In this document: positions 9,008 to 16,469 of the stretch, piece by piece
Numbering within the stretch: the first letter of the stretch is position 1
Layout: every line of letters starts with the position of its first letter
Source of the DNA: DATKFM01 sp963810485
Lineage (GTDB): Bacteria; Pseudomonadota; Alphaproteobacteria; Dongiales; Dongiaceae
Assembly: GCA_963810485.1 (NCBI GenBank)
Contig: CAWENQ010000007.1
Coordinates: forward strand, 698,097-762,096
Length of the DNA stretch: 64,000 nucleotides
Direction of reading: 5' to 3'
Notes under the pieces: model-generated
What the model was told of the DNA's origin: nothing
What the model saw: only the letters and a program-made list of their open reading frames with translations
The model's database searches: none
Translations under genes and position numbers: made by a program

Positions 9008-9544
9008 CTATTCCCTTTCGATCACGACGCCCAATTGGCGGGCCTTGTCGCGGGCCAGGGGCGTCACGACGACACCCTTTGCGACGGTGAGTTTCTTGCC
9101 GCTCTTCGCCGCCGCGACGATGTGCCGTTCGGCGACAAGTCCCTTGTCGATGCGATGTCCGCCAGTGGATTGCGGCGCAGCGGCCGGTGCGCGCTCTGCG
9201 CGTGGCGGCGCAGCCGGTGAGATCACGGGACGCCGGCCGCTCTTCGCCAGCCGGAACTTGATTCGTCCAGACTTGATCGCCTCGCGGCTGTCCGCGTCCT
9301 CGGCGAGAGCCAGCAAGCGATGGATGAAGCGCTCGAGATCCGCATCGGACGCGATTGAAATCTCGTCGGTGCGCTGTTCGGCCGGCTTTGCCGCCGCAGC
9401 GGCTTTCCCCGGCTTCGGCGCGAACGCCTTGTTCTTCAGCGCCGCCGAGAGCTTTTTCTGCAGGTCCGTGGGCACGGCATCCTGCAGCACCTGGCGGATC
9501 AGGCCCCGCAGCGCCTCGCGGTCGATGGCTGTCCGGCTGCTCAT
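9008..9544 (-). CDS. microcompartment-associated protein of unknown function, possible internal scaffold
   Basis: This 178-residue protein has no enzyme family that I recognise. The first 20 residues (DREALRGLIRQVLQDAV) form a predicted amphipathic helix like the encapsulation peptides that bind shell proteins. A low-complexity Ala/Lys/Pro linker (about residues 38-58) follows, then a helical segment (DADLERFIHRLLALAEDAD), a second Pro/Ala linker, and a C-terminal block KKLTVAKGVVVTPLARDKAR, a TPLARD motif seen in several BMC-linked proteins. The start at 9544 overlaps the stop of the upstream BMC-T (ATGA). Its position between BMC-P and BMC-T is the same as an uncharacterised gene in mycobacterial RMM loci. 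The scaffold role is inference. Confidence 0.7.
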   Translation of the reverse strand: MSSRTAIDREALRGLIRQVLQDAVPTDLQKKLSAALKNKAFAPKPGKAAAAAKPAEQRTDEISIASDADLERFIHRLLALAEDADSREAIKSGRIKFRLAKSGRRPVISPAAPPRAERAPAAAPQSTGGHRIDKGLVAERHIVAAAKSGKKLTVAKGVVVTPLARDKARQLGVVIERE

Positions 9545-10146
9545 TGCAGATTCTCCAGGGCCTGCTGCGCGGCGCCGGCGGCGCTGCGGATGTCGGATTC
9601 CCGGCCGCTGAGATAGACGCGGCCGGTGGCGCCCATCATGCGGAAATCCACCACTTTTACGTCGGCGTTCTTCTCCGCCTCGTTGGTGGCGAGGATGGCG
9701 TAGGACGCCGGCTGCATCTCCAGCACGAACAGCGATTCGCCGGGCAGAATCATCGATCCCGACTTGTTGCGGTTGATCAGGAAGGCGTGCGAGTGGTCGA
9801 TGCGGGTGATGATCTTGGAGGCCAGGATCTGCGGCTTCAGCGCCTTGTCCTCCGTGGTGCCCAGCGCCTCCAGCACGGCGGAACTCGCCGCCTTCACCGC
9901 CGCGGTGGACCGGGAATGGATTTCCAAATAGCCGAACTGCCGTTCGACCACGAGGATGCCGCCCTGCACCTCTGCATGCTTTAAGGCAACGTCGGTCAGC
10001 GACTCGATATCCAGGCCGGGCGCCACTTCGATGATCTGCGCCGCCATGTTGGTGCGCGGCAGGGAGCCGCGGATGAAGGTGCCGAGATAGCACATGGTGC
10101 GCGGCTGCAGCTGGTCGATGAAGATGAAGGAGCGAAGCTCGGCCAT
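9541..10146 (-). CDS. BMC-T tandem-domain microcompartment shell protein (second paralogue)
   Basis: This 201-residue protein has two BMC folds. The N-terminal half carries AAQIIEVAPGLDIESLTDVA and GGILVVERQFGYLEIHS. The C-terminal half carries AFLINRNKSGSMILPGESLF, followed by MQPASYAILATNEAEKN and GATGRVYLSGRESDIRSAA. It is paralogous to the protein at 7727-8356 but lacks that protein's PPFEG insertion near residue 32. It sits directly after the aldehyde dehydrogenase gene, with about a 9-bp gap. The trimer would be about the size of a BMC-H hexamer and should tile among hexamers. Confidence 0.9.
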   Translation of the reverse strand: MAELRSFIFIDQLQPRTMCYLGTFIRGSLPRTNMAAQIIEVAPGLDIESLTDVALKHAEVQGGILVVERQFGYLEIHSRSTAAVKAASSAVLEALGTTEDKALKPQILASKIITRIDHSHAFLINRNKSGSMILPGESLFVLEMQPASYAILATNEAEKNADVKVVDFRMMGATGRVYLSGRESDIRSAAGAAQQALENLQ

Positions 10147-10155
10147 GCCCGGATC

Positions 10156-11715
10156 TCAGCTCATGAACATCTGCCGGAGCTCTTCGAGCACCAGCTGCCG
10201 GATCTCGTCGCGCATGCCCGCCAGCGCGTCGTCATCATTGGCGCGGGCCGGGGCCGAAATTTGCGCGCCGCCCGCCGCCGGCCAGGACATCTCGTCCCAG
10301 GGCTCGATGCCGTCATAGTCGCCAAGAGCGGCTTCGGCTTCCTTGGGATACGCGATCCGCGTCCAGTTGATCAGATGCTTCGGCGCGATGTTCTCGCCGA
10401 TCGAACTCCGTCCGAAGAAGCCGGTGCCGATGGTCATGCTCGGCGCCAGGTTGGTGTCGAAGCCGGCGGCGCCGGTGCTGCAGCCGCTGTTGACGGCGAC
10501 CCGCAGGGCATTTACCGCGGCGGCAAAGGCCATGATGGTCTTGGCGTTCTTGCTATGGATCGCCGCCGAATGACCGGCGCCGCCCAGGCGGATCAGGGTG
10601 CGGCTCACGGCGATGCCGCGCTTGGCGTGGGGCACGCGGTGGAAGCCCAGTACGGGGCACAGCTTCTCGCGGCAGAATGGTTCTTCCGGCATCGCCAGGT
10701 CGAACGGCGCCAGCAGGATCTTCGCCTTCGCCGGCGCCCGGAAGCCCGCTTCCTTGGCGATCCAGCTCGCATCCTTGCCGATGGCCGCGATGTTGAAGCG
10801 GTCCTCGGGGAACAGGTAAGCGCGGAGCTGATCCCGCTCCTCGTCGCTGCAGAGATGCGCGCCCTCGGTCTGCAGATGGCGCAGCAGCTTATCGGCGATG
10901 GCGTCTTCGGCCACCAACACGGACTCGTTGGTGCAGAGGATCGAGTTGTCGAACGACTTGCTGGCGACGATGCGTTTGGCTGCCTGGGCGAGATCTGCCG
11001 TGGCGTCGACGAAAACAGGCGCATTGCCGGGACCAACGCCGATGGCTGGATTGCCCGAGCGGTAAGCGGCCCGCACCACGGGCGTTCCGCCGGTCGCCAG
11101 GATAACATCCACCTGCGGCTGCATCATCAGCGTCTGGATCAGCTCGATGGTCGGTTGCTCGATCACCTGGATCACGCCGTCGGGCGCACCGGCCTTCACC
11201 GCCGCGTCATGCATCATCTTCGCCGCATCGGCGGAGCAGGCTTTCGCCAGCGGGTGCGGGCTGATCAGGATGGCGTTGCGGGTCAGCAGCGCGCACATGA
11301 TCTTGAAATAAACCGTCGACACCGGATTGGTGGAGGGGGTCAGCGCGAAGATCACGCCGGCCGGGCGGGCGATCTCGACGATCTTGCTGTCGTAATCGAT
11401 GCGCTTCCCGACGAACAATTCGTCCTTGTAGTGCTCATAGATGCCGCGGCTGCAGAGCTCGTTCTTGATCTTCTTGTGCTCGGCGACGCCGAAGCCGGTC
11501 TCCTTCACTGCCCAATCGCCATAGTAGCCAGCCTTGGCGTAGCCGGCTTCGGCGACGGCGCGCGCGATCTTCAGGGTGCGGTCGCGATCGTAGTTGGCGA
11601 AGGCCGCGGCCGCCCAGCGGGCGCGCTCCAGCATGGTCTTGGCATGCTCCTCGACGGATCGCTGCCGGATCGAGTCGCTGAGCTGACTTCTGCTCTGCTG
11701 TAATGCGGCTACCAT
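10156..11715 (-). CDS. CoA-acylating aldehyde dehydrogenase with C-terminal encapsulation-like peptide (PduP-like)
   Basis: This 519-residue enzyme belongs to the acetaldehyde/propionaldehyde dehydrogenase (acylating) group, which turns aldehyde, CoA and NAD+ into acyl-CoA and NADH. The NAD-binding stretch RPAGVIFALTPSTNPVSTVY and the catalytic Cys in KSFDNSILCTNESVL are clear. A Pro/Ala/Gly linker near residues 478-500 is followed by MRDEIRQLVLEELRQMF at the extreme C-terminus, an amphipathic helix typical of cargo targeted to microcompartments. The start at 11715 is chosen because the longer upstream frame overlaps the next gene. In this pathway it should oxidise propanal to propionyl-CoA inside the shell. 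Confidence 0.9.
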   Translation of the reverse strand: MVAALQQSRSQLSDSIRQRSVEEHAKTMLERARWAAAAFANYDRDRTLKIARAVAEAGYAKAGYYGDWAVKETGFGVAEHKKIKNELCSRGIYEHYKDELFVGKRIDYDSKIVEIARPAGVIFALTPSTNPVSTVYFKIMCALLTRNAILISPHPLAKACSADAAKMMHDAAVKAGAPDGVIQVIEQPTIELIQTLMMQPQVDVILATGGTPVVRAAYRSGNPAIGVGPGNAPVFVDATADLAQAAKRIVASKSFDNSILCTNESVLVAEDAIADKLLRHLQTEGAHLCSDEERDQLRAYLFPEDRFNIAAIGKDASWIAKEAGFRAPAKAKILLAPFDLAMPEEPFCREKLCPVLGFHRVPHAKRGIAVSRTLIRLGGAGHSAAIHSKNAKTIMAFAAAVNALRVAVNSGCSTGAAGFDTNLAPSMTIGTGFFGRSSIGENIAPKHLINWTRIAYPKEAEAALGDYDGIEPWDEMSWPAAGGAQISAPARANDDDALAGMRDEIRQLVLEELRQMFMS

Positions 11716-11735
11716 GGACTTGCCTCTTCCGTTCC

Positions 11736-13025
11736 TTACGCCGCGCGCCTGACGCCCTGGCCTTTGACTTCCTGGCGTGCCTCGGCGACGGAGACTTCCA
11801 CCCGCTCGAGGATCTCCGCGCAGAGGTCGTGGGTCTTCAGCACGCCCGGCTTGAATTGCAACACCCGCGGGTCGAGGGTGGAGAAGATCGCCCAGATGCC
11901 GTTCTTGTAGAGCGCCTTCATCACATGCATGGCGCCCTTCGGGTGATCGAACTCCAGCCCCATCACCACGCCGTTCTGGCGGATGCCGACGAAGAAGTCG
12001 CCATAGAGCGATTGGATCTCCCGCAGGCCCTGGCCCATGAAGTCGGAGATGTAGTGCACCATCGATCGGGTTTCCGGCCGGGTGCAGATCTCCAGCACCT
12101 TCAGCCCGACGATGCAGCCGAGCTCGGCGCCGCCGCCGGTGGACATATGGCCGAAGCCGTCCTTCTTCATCCAGCCGCCGCATTCTTCCGACGCGACGAC
12201 GCACCCCAGGGTGTAGAGCCCGCCGCTGATGCCCTTGGCGGTCACCAGCATGTCAGGCTTCACGCCATACTTATAGACTCCCCACATCTCGCCTGTGCGC
12301 ATCAGGCCGGTCTGTACCTCGTCGGCGATGTAGAGCGCGTCATATTTTTCGCAAAGCTTCTTCACCCCCGTGAGATAGCCCTCCTTCGGCATCGGAAAGC
12401 CATAAGTGGCGGGGATGGTTTCCATGAGCACCGCGGCCACGTCGCGTTTCTTCAACGCGTCTTCCATGGCGTTCAGATCGTTGAACGGCACTTGCGGAAA
12501 TTCTTCCGGCCGGTCGCTGAGGAAGAGCTGGGAGAAGCGGCCGTCGCCGGCGCAGACGGCGAGGCCGGTATGGCCGTGATAGGCCTTGATGACCGACACG
12601 ATCTTGCGCCGCTGCTTGGTGAAGCGGGCGGCCTTGATGGCGATGTCGATCGCCTCGCCGCCGCCGCTGCCATACATGACATAGCGCATATTGTCGGCGC
12701 AGGTCTTGACCAGCGCTTCCGCCAGCGCCGTCCGCGCCAGCGCCGGGAAATGGTGGTTGCCGATATCGAACATCTCGGTGCCGCGCTTCAGCGCTTCCAC
12801 CAGCTCCGGATTGCGGTGGCCGAAATTGAACGTGCCGCCGTTGAGATGGAGATTGATCAGCCGCTTGCCCGACAGGTCATAGATGAAATAGCCCTCGCGG
12901 CGGCCGATCACGAGGTCGACGCCGAAATCCTGCCAGGACTGGGTCTTGCCGGGATTCCAATGGGCCTTGGATTTCTCCAGGAACTCTTCCTTGGAGTCAT
13001 AGGCGAAATACCCGAAGTCATGCAT
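11736..13025 (-). CDS. class III aminotransferase-fold PLP enzyme, probable amino-alcohol-phosphate phospho-lyase
   Basis: This 429-residue PLP enzyme of aminotransferase class III has LNGGTFNFGHRNPE near the substrate site, YGSGGGEAIDIAIKAAR for phosphate binding, YIADEVQTGLMRTG with the PLP-contacting Asp, and the lysine in VTAKGISGGLYTLG. Within RMM-type microcompartments the homologue is not a transaminase: it eliminates phosphate and ammonia from 1-amino-2-propanol O-phosphate to give propanal, like ethanolamine-phosphate phospho-lyase. The kinase at 13882-14886 would supply that substrate. Fold and cofactor are certain; the lyase reaction is inferred from context. Confidence 0.85.
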   Translation of the reverse strand: MHDFGYFAYDSKEEFLEKSKAHWNPGKTQSWQDFGVDLVIGRREGYFIYDLSGKRLINLHLNGGTFNFGHRNPELVEALKRGTEMFDIGNHHFPALARTALAEALVKTCADNMRYVMYGSGGGEAIDIAIKAARFTKQRRKIVSVIKAYHGHTGLAVCAGDGRFSQLFLSDRPEEFPQVPFNDLNAMEDALKKRDVAAVLMETIPATYGFPMPKEGYLTGVKKLCEKYDALYIADEVQTGLMRTGEMWGVYKYGVKPDMLVTAKGISGGLYTLGCVVASEECGGWMKKDGFGHMSTGGGAELGCIVGLKVLEICTRPETRSMVHYISDFMGQGLREIQSLYGDFFVGIRQNGVVMGLEFDHPKGAMHVMKALYKNGIWAIFSTLDPRVLQFKPGVLKTHDLCAEILERVEVSVAEARQEVKGQGVRRAA

Positions 13026-13053
13026 GGGATCGCTCCTGCCTCTCGGCCAAATC

Positions 13054-13839
13054 TCAGTTGCCCATCTCTTCCAGCGCCGCCAGCGATTCCGGCAGGATCT
13101 GCCCACCATCGATGATCAGCGTCTGTCCTGTGACATAGCCGGCTTCGTCGCTGGCGAAATACAGCGCGCCATAGCCGATATCCTCGACGGTGCCGAGCCG
13201 CCGCAGCGGCACGGAATCCGTCATCTTCTTCTCGTAATCCGGCCCCAACCCTTCCAAGCCTTCGGTGCGGATGTTGCCGGGCATCACCGCGTTGATGGTG
13301 ATCTTGCTGGGGGCCAGCTCGATGGCGGCGGTGCGCAGGAAGCCGAGCTGCCCCGCCTTGCTGGCGCCATAGTGGGTCCAGCCGGGATAGCCGGTGACCG
13401 GTCCGGTGATGGAGGAGGTGACGATGATGCGGCCCTTGCCCTTCTTCTTCATCGCGGGCAGGCAGGCCTTCACCGCCAGGAAGGTGCCCTTCAGGTTTGT
13501 CGCCAGCACCTCGTCCCATTTCTCTGCCGTCATCTCCGTCAGCCTGGCGGCGGGGAAGATGCCGGCATTGGCGCAGAGGATGTCGATGCCGCCATGGGCC
13601 TTCTCGGCCGCGGCGGCCATGCGCTCCATGTCCGCCCACTTCGTCACATCGGCGGCGTGGGCCGCGGCCGTGTCGCCGGCGGCCTTGATCTCGTCGGCGG
13701 TCTTCTGCGCCGCCGCCAGATCCCGCGCCACCACCAGCACCTTGCCGCCGGCCTTGGCGAACACCCGGGCGATGCCCTTGCCGATGCCTTTGCTGGCGCC
13801 GGTGACGATGACCGACCGGCCGGTGATGGATGTGAACAT
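13054..13839 (-). CDS. short-chain dehydrogenase/reductase of the microcompartment locus
   Basis: This 261-residue classical SDR has the cofactor motif VTGASKGIGKGIA (residues 12-24), NAG at about 91-93, a catalytic Ser in SSITGPVTG, and YxxxK as YGASK. In equivalent loci of mycobacteria this enzyme is proposed to interconvert aminoacetone and 1-amino-2-propanol. Reduction here would use the NADH made by the aldehyde dehydrogenase, closing a redox loop inside the compartment. FabG-like features make 3-oxoacyl reduction an alternative by sequence alone. It lies 28 bp upstream of the phospho-lyase start on the same strand. Confidence 0.85.
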   Translation of the reverse strand: MFTSITGRSVIVTGASKGIGKGIARVFAKAGGKVLVVARDLAAAQKTADEIKAAGDTAAAHAADVTKWADMERMAAAAEKAHGGIDILCANAGIFPAARLTEMTAEKWDEVLATNLKGTFLAVKACLPAMKKKGKGRIIVTSSITGPVTGYPGWTHYGASKAGQLGFLRTAAIELAPSKITINAVMPGNIRTEGLEGLGPDYEKKMTDSVPLRRLGTVEDIGYGALYFASDEAGYVTGQTLIIDGGQILPESLAALEEMGN

Positions 13840-13881
13840 GTCTGACCTCCCTGGTTTCTTGGAGTCTATCGGTGGCGGCGC

Positions 13882-14886
13882 TCAGGCGAACTTGCTGAGA
13901 TATTTGTCGGCGAGCATGCAGGCGCCCTCGGTGAAGGGCACACCCTGGCTCTGGGCCAGTTCGGTCTCCGCATGAGAACCGATCCAGGCCACCAGCAGCA
14001 GCCGCCGCAGCAGGATAAAGGTGGGAATCTCCGCCTCGTCCTCGGCGGAGAGAGCGGCGACTTTCCGGTATCCCGTCAGCCAGGCGGCGACCAATTCCGG
14101 TACGTCCGGCCGATGCTCGATGAAGGACAGGGCGGTGCCCAGATCATAGAGGTACCAGCTGAAACCACTGTCATCGAAATCGATGACCTTGGTCCGGGTG
14201 CCCTCCACCAGCAGGTTGGCCAGGCGTATGTCGGCGTGAACCAGCCCGAACCTTTCACGGCCCATGCCGAAGCGCTCGAGCCGCCGCTTGATGGCCTGGG
14301 ACAGCCGCTCCAGCAGCTTCACGCGGTCCGGAGTCAGGCCCATGCCATCCTGCCAGCGGCCCCAATGGGGTTTCGACCCCAGCGAGGTCTCGTAGTCCCA
14401 GATATGCCGGGTGAAACCGGCGGGCAGCGTCCAGCCCTTGGCATGCTGGTGCATCCGGGCGGACACCTCGCCCAGGCGGACGAACGGCTCCGCCAGCCCC
14501 TCTTCGGCCGGCTCGCTGCCGGTCATGAATTTGAACATCACGGCATGGCGCGGATCGGCCAGGTCGGCACTGTGCAGGAGCTGGATCAAGCTGCCGTCCT
14601 CGGCAGGAATCGGTTCAGGCGTCTCGACGCCGGCCTCCCGCCGCAGCGCCGCCATCCACTGCAACTCGGAGTTTATCGCCTCCCTGCTGTGATAGCCGAC
14701 GCGATGGATGCGCAGGATCGAAGGCTCGCCGGACGCCGGGTCGTCGACGCGATAGGTGGCGTTTTCCGAAAGGTTGATCAGTTTCGCGGTGGCGGCCGGC
14801 GAATGGCCCCAAAGCACCAGGGAACGCTGGGCCATGGAGGCCAGGCGCGCCAGAAGCTCCGCCACCGAAACTGCCGATCCGCTCAT
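13882..14886 (-). CDS. aminoglycoside-phosphotransferase-fold kinase, probable 1-amino-2-propanol kinase
   Basis: The kinase is a 334-residue member of the APH/choline kinase fold (PF01636). The catalytic Brenner motif is HADIRLANLLVEG, with the metal-binding segment KVIDFDDSGFSWYLYDLG following, as in choline and homoserine kinases. An alternative ATG lies at 14910; I prefer MSGSAVSVAELLARLA at 14886. It is the first gene of the microcompartment operon. In the mycobacterial system the homologous kinase phosphorylates (S)-1-amino-2-propanol. Placement next to a phospho-lyase-type PLP enzyme supports the same job here. No encapsulation helix is obvious. Confidence 0.82.
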   Translation of the reverse strand: MSGSAVSVAELLARLASMAQRSLVLWGHSPAATAKLINLSENATYRVDDPASGEPSILRIHRVGYHSREAINSELQWMAALRREAGVETPEPIPAEDGSLIQLLHSADLADPRHAVMFKFMTGSEPAEEGLAEPFVRLGEVSARMHQHAKGWTLPAGFTRHIWDYETSLGSKPHWGRWQDGMGLTPDRVKLLERLSQAIKRRLERFGMGRERFGLVHADIRLANLLVEGTRTKVIDFDDSGFSWYLYDLGTALSFIEHRPDVPELVAAWLTGYRKVAALSAEDEAEIPTFILLRRLLLVAWIGSHAETELAQSQGVPFTEGACMLADKYLSKFA

Positions 14887-15159
14887 GATGTCAAACCGTT
14901 GCGGCGGCACTCCCGCCGTTTTGAGGGAGCGCCATCAGCCATAGCATCGCCGTTCGCCGTCTTTCGGTCTTGACCCCAGCGAGCGAATATTTGACAGTTG
15001 ATGACAGCGGACGTCGCGCCAATTGACGCCGTGAACCCCGCCCTAGGTTGTGATCGCAAATCGCCTTGGCAGACGCGGCGCCGTCTCGTTAGGCTATAAG
15101 AACCGGAGGTCCGGCCGAATACGGCTGACCTCTCGATCAGACAGGGAGAAGGAAAGAAA
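14887..15159 (+). promoter_or_regulatory. divergent control region between microcompartment operon and ABC importer
   Basis: These 273 bases separate the kinase start (leftwards) from the importer's substrate-binding protein start (rightwards), so both operons must be driven from here. A TTGACG hexamer near 15021-15026, followed after about 17 bases by AGGTTG, is a weak sigma70-like candidate for the rightward promoter; a second TTGACA is at 14991-14996. AGGGAGAAGG just before the ATG at 15160 is a good ribosome-binding site. I see no convincing AraC-type direct repeat. The promoter assignments are by eye only. Confidence 0.35.
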
Positions 15160-16338
15160 ATGAGCCCGACAAAGTCAGCCCAGTTCGCACTGGCGGCTTC
15201 GCGCCGTCAGTTCCTGAAATCCACGGGTGCCGCTGCGGCGGTGGCCGCCGTGGGCACGGGTCTATCCGGTTCCGCACAGGCGGCACGCGAAACCGAAATG
15301 AACATCCTCTGCTGGGAAGGCTATAACAGCGCCCAGGTGCTGGATCCCTTCCGCAGCGCCAAGGGCGCGACGGTCAAAGCGGAATCGCTGACCAACGATC
15401 CCACCATGATCGACCGGCTGCGCGCCGGCGAAACCAATGTCTGGGACTTGATCAATGTGAACAATCCCTGGGCGCGCAAGGTCATGCATCCGGAAGGGCT
15501 AATCAAGCCGCTGGATCGCGCCCGCTTCGAACCCCATTTCGAGAAGATGCTGCCGGCCTTCAAGCCGCCCTATCGCTGGGCGATGAGCGACGACGGCAAC
15601 GACCTCCTGGGCATGTGCCAGCGCTTCGGCCCCTACAGCTTCGTCGTCAATACCGACAAGATCAGCCGCAAGACCGCGGAGGACCAGGGTTGGGACCTGT
15701 GGAACGATCCCGCCAACGACGGCAAGTATGGTATTCTTGAATCCGACGATTGGAATGTGTTCAACCTCTGCCTGATCGCCGGTTTCAATCCGTTCGTCGA
15801 CCATACCGACGCTGAAGTCGCGGCATTTACAGACGCGGCCAATAGGGTGTTCAAGGGGGCCAAGCTCGTCGGCGACATCGCGACGATGAATCAGGCCCTG
15901 GTATCCGGCGAAATCGATTTCCACATGACCGGCGGCACTTACAGCGCGTCGCCGGCGCGCGCCGACGGCAATAAGAACATCCGCGGCATCACGCCGCGGA
16001 AGGGTCCGATCGACGGCAAGGGTGGCGTGTCCTGGATCGAGGTCACGTCCCTGGTCAACAACCCGCAGCTCTCGCCGCTGGCGGCCGATTTCCTCGAATA
16101 TGTGCAGGCGCCGGACGTGTCCCACACGGTTGCCTTTGCAGAAGGCACGTTCAACCCGGTGGCGCAAATGGGCAACCCCGATTGCTTCAGCCTGTTCACC
16201 ACGGACGAGCTGGACGCGATTCAATGGGACAGCCTGGAAGAAGAGATGTCGCTGTCCTACGAGTACGATATTCCACCCGACTACACGAAGCTGCATGAGC
16301 TGATGACGGCCGCCAAGCGCGCGGCGTCTGGCGGTTAA
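15160..16338 (+). CDS. polyamine-type ABC transporter substrate-binding protein, Tat-exported
   Basis: This 392-residue protein of the spermidine/putrescine (PotD/PotF-like) binding family has a twin-arginine signal in its first 45 residues (ASRRQFLKSTGAAAAVAAVG, ending GSAQAA). The mature protein begins near MNILCWEGYNSAQVLDPF, typical for this family, with a linker like WDLINVNNPWARKVMHPEGL. It starts a four-gene importer cassette running divergently from the microcompartment operon. The ligand could be a polyamine, but the location suggests a short amino-alcohol or amino-ketone. That specificity is inference. Confidence 0.85.
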   Translation: MSPTKSAQFALAASRRQFLKSTGAAAAVAAVGTGLSGSAQAARETEMNILCWEGYNSAQVLDPFRSAKGATVKAESLTNDPTMIDRLRAGETNVWDLINVNNPWARKVMHPEGLIKPLDRARFEPHFEKMLPAFKPPYRWAMSDDGNDLLGMCQRFGPYSFVVNTDKISRKTAEDQGWDLWNDPANDGKYGILESDDWNVFNLCLIAGFNPFVDHTDAEVAAFTDAANRVFKGAKLVGDIATMNQALVSGEIDFHMTGGTYSASPARADGNKNIRGITPRKGPIDGKGGVSWIEVTSLVNNPQLSPLAADFLEYVQAPDVSHTVAFAEGTFNPVAQMGNPDCFSLFTTDELDAIQWDSLEEEMSLSYEYDIPPDYTKLHELMTAAKRAASGG

Positions 16339-16353
16339 GCGGCGCGGCTCGTT

Positions 16354-16410
16354 ACGGGCGGACCCTCAGCGGAATTCTCCGGACATGCTGTCCGGCCGTA
16401 AGGGTCCGTC
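16354..16410 (+). repeat. nested stem-loop between binding-protein and ATPase genes
   Basis: An inner perfect hairpin CCGGACA-TGC-TGTCCGG (16379-16395) is enclosed by outer arms CGGACCCT (16359-16366) and AGGGTCCG (16401-16408). There is no U-run, so it is unlikely to be a strong terminator. Such structures downstream of binding-protein genes commonly stabilise the 5' transcript, giving more binding protein than membrane parts. That function here is inference. Confidence 0.6.
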
Positions 16411-16469
16411 CAAAGCCTCGTTGACGCGGTGCCGCCGGTCATGCCGGGGCCGTACAAATTGATCGGGCC

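Noticed and set aside
11736..13025. Annotation as an ordinary transaminase
   Set aside because: The fold fits, but the gene sits between a kinase and a CoA-acylating aldehyde dehydrogenase in a BMC operon with no amino-acceptor pathway; phospho-lyase activity is the better inference.
10261..13115. Long rightward frames opposite the aldehyde dehydrogenase and phospho-lyase genes
   Set aside because: Arg/Gln/His-rich low-information translations with no motifs; the leftward genes have clear catalytic residues.
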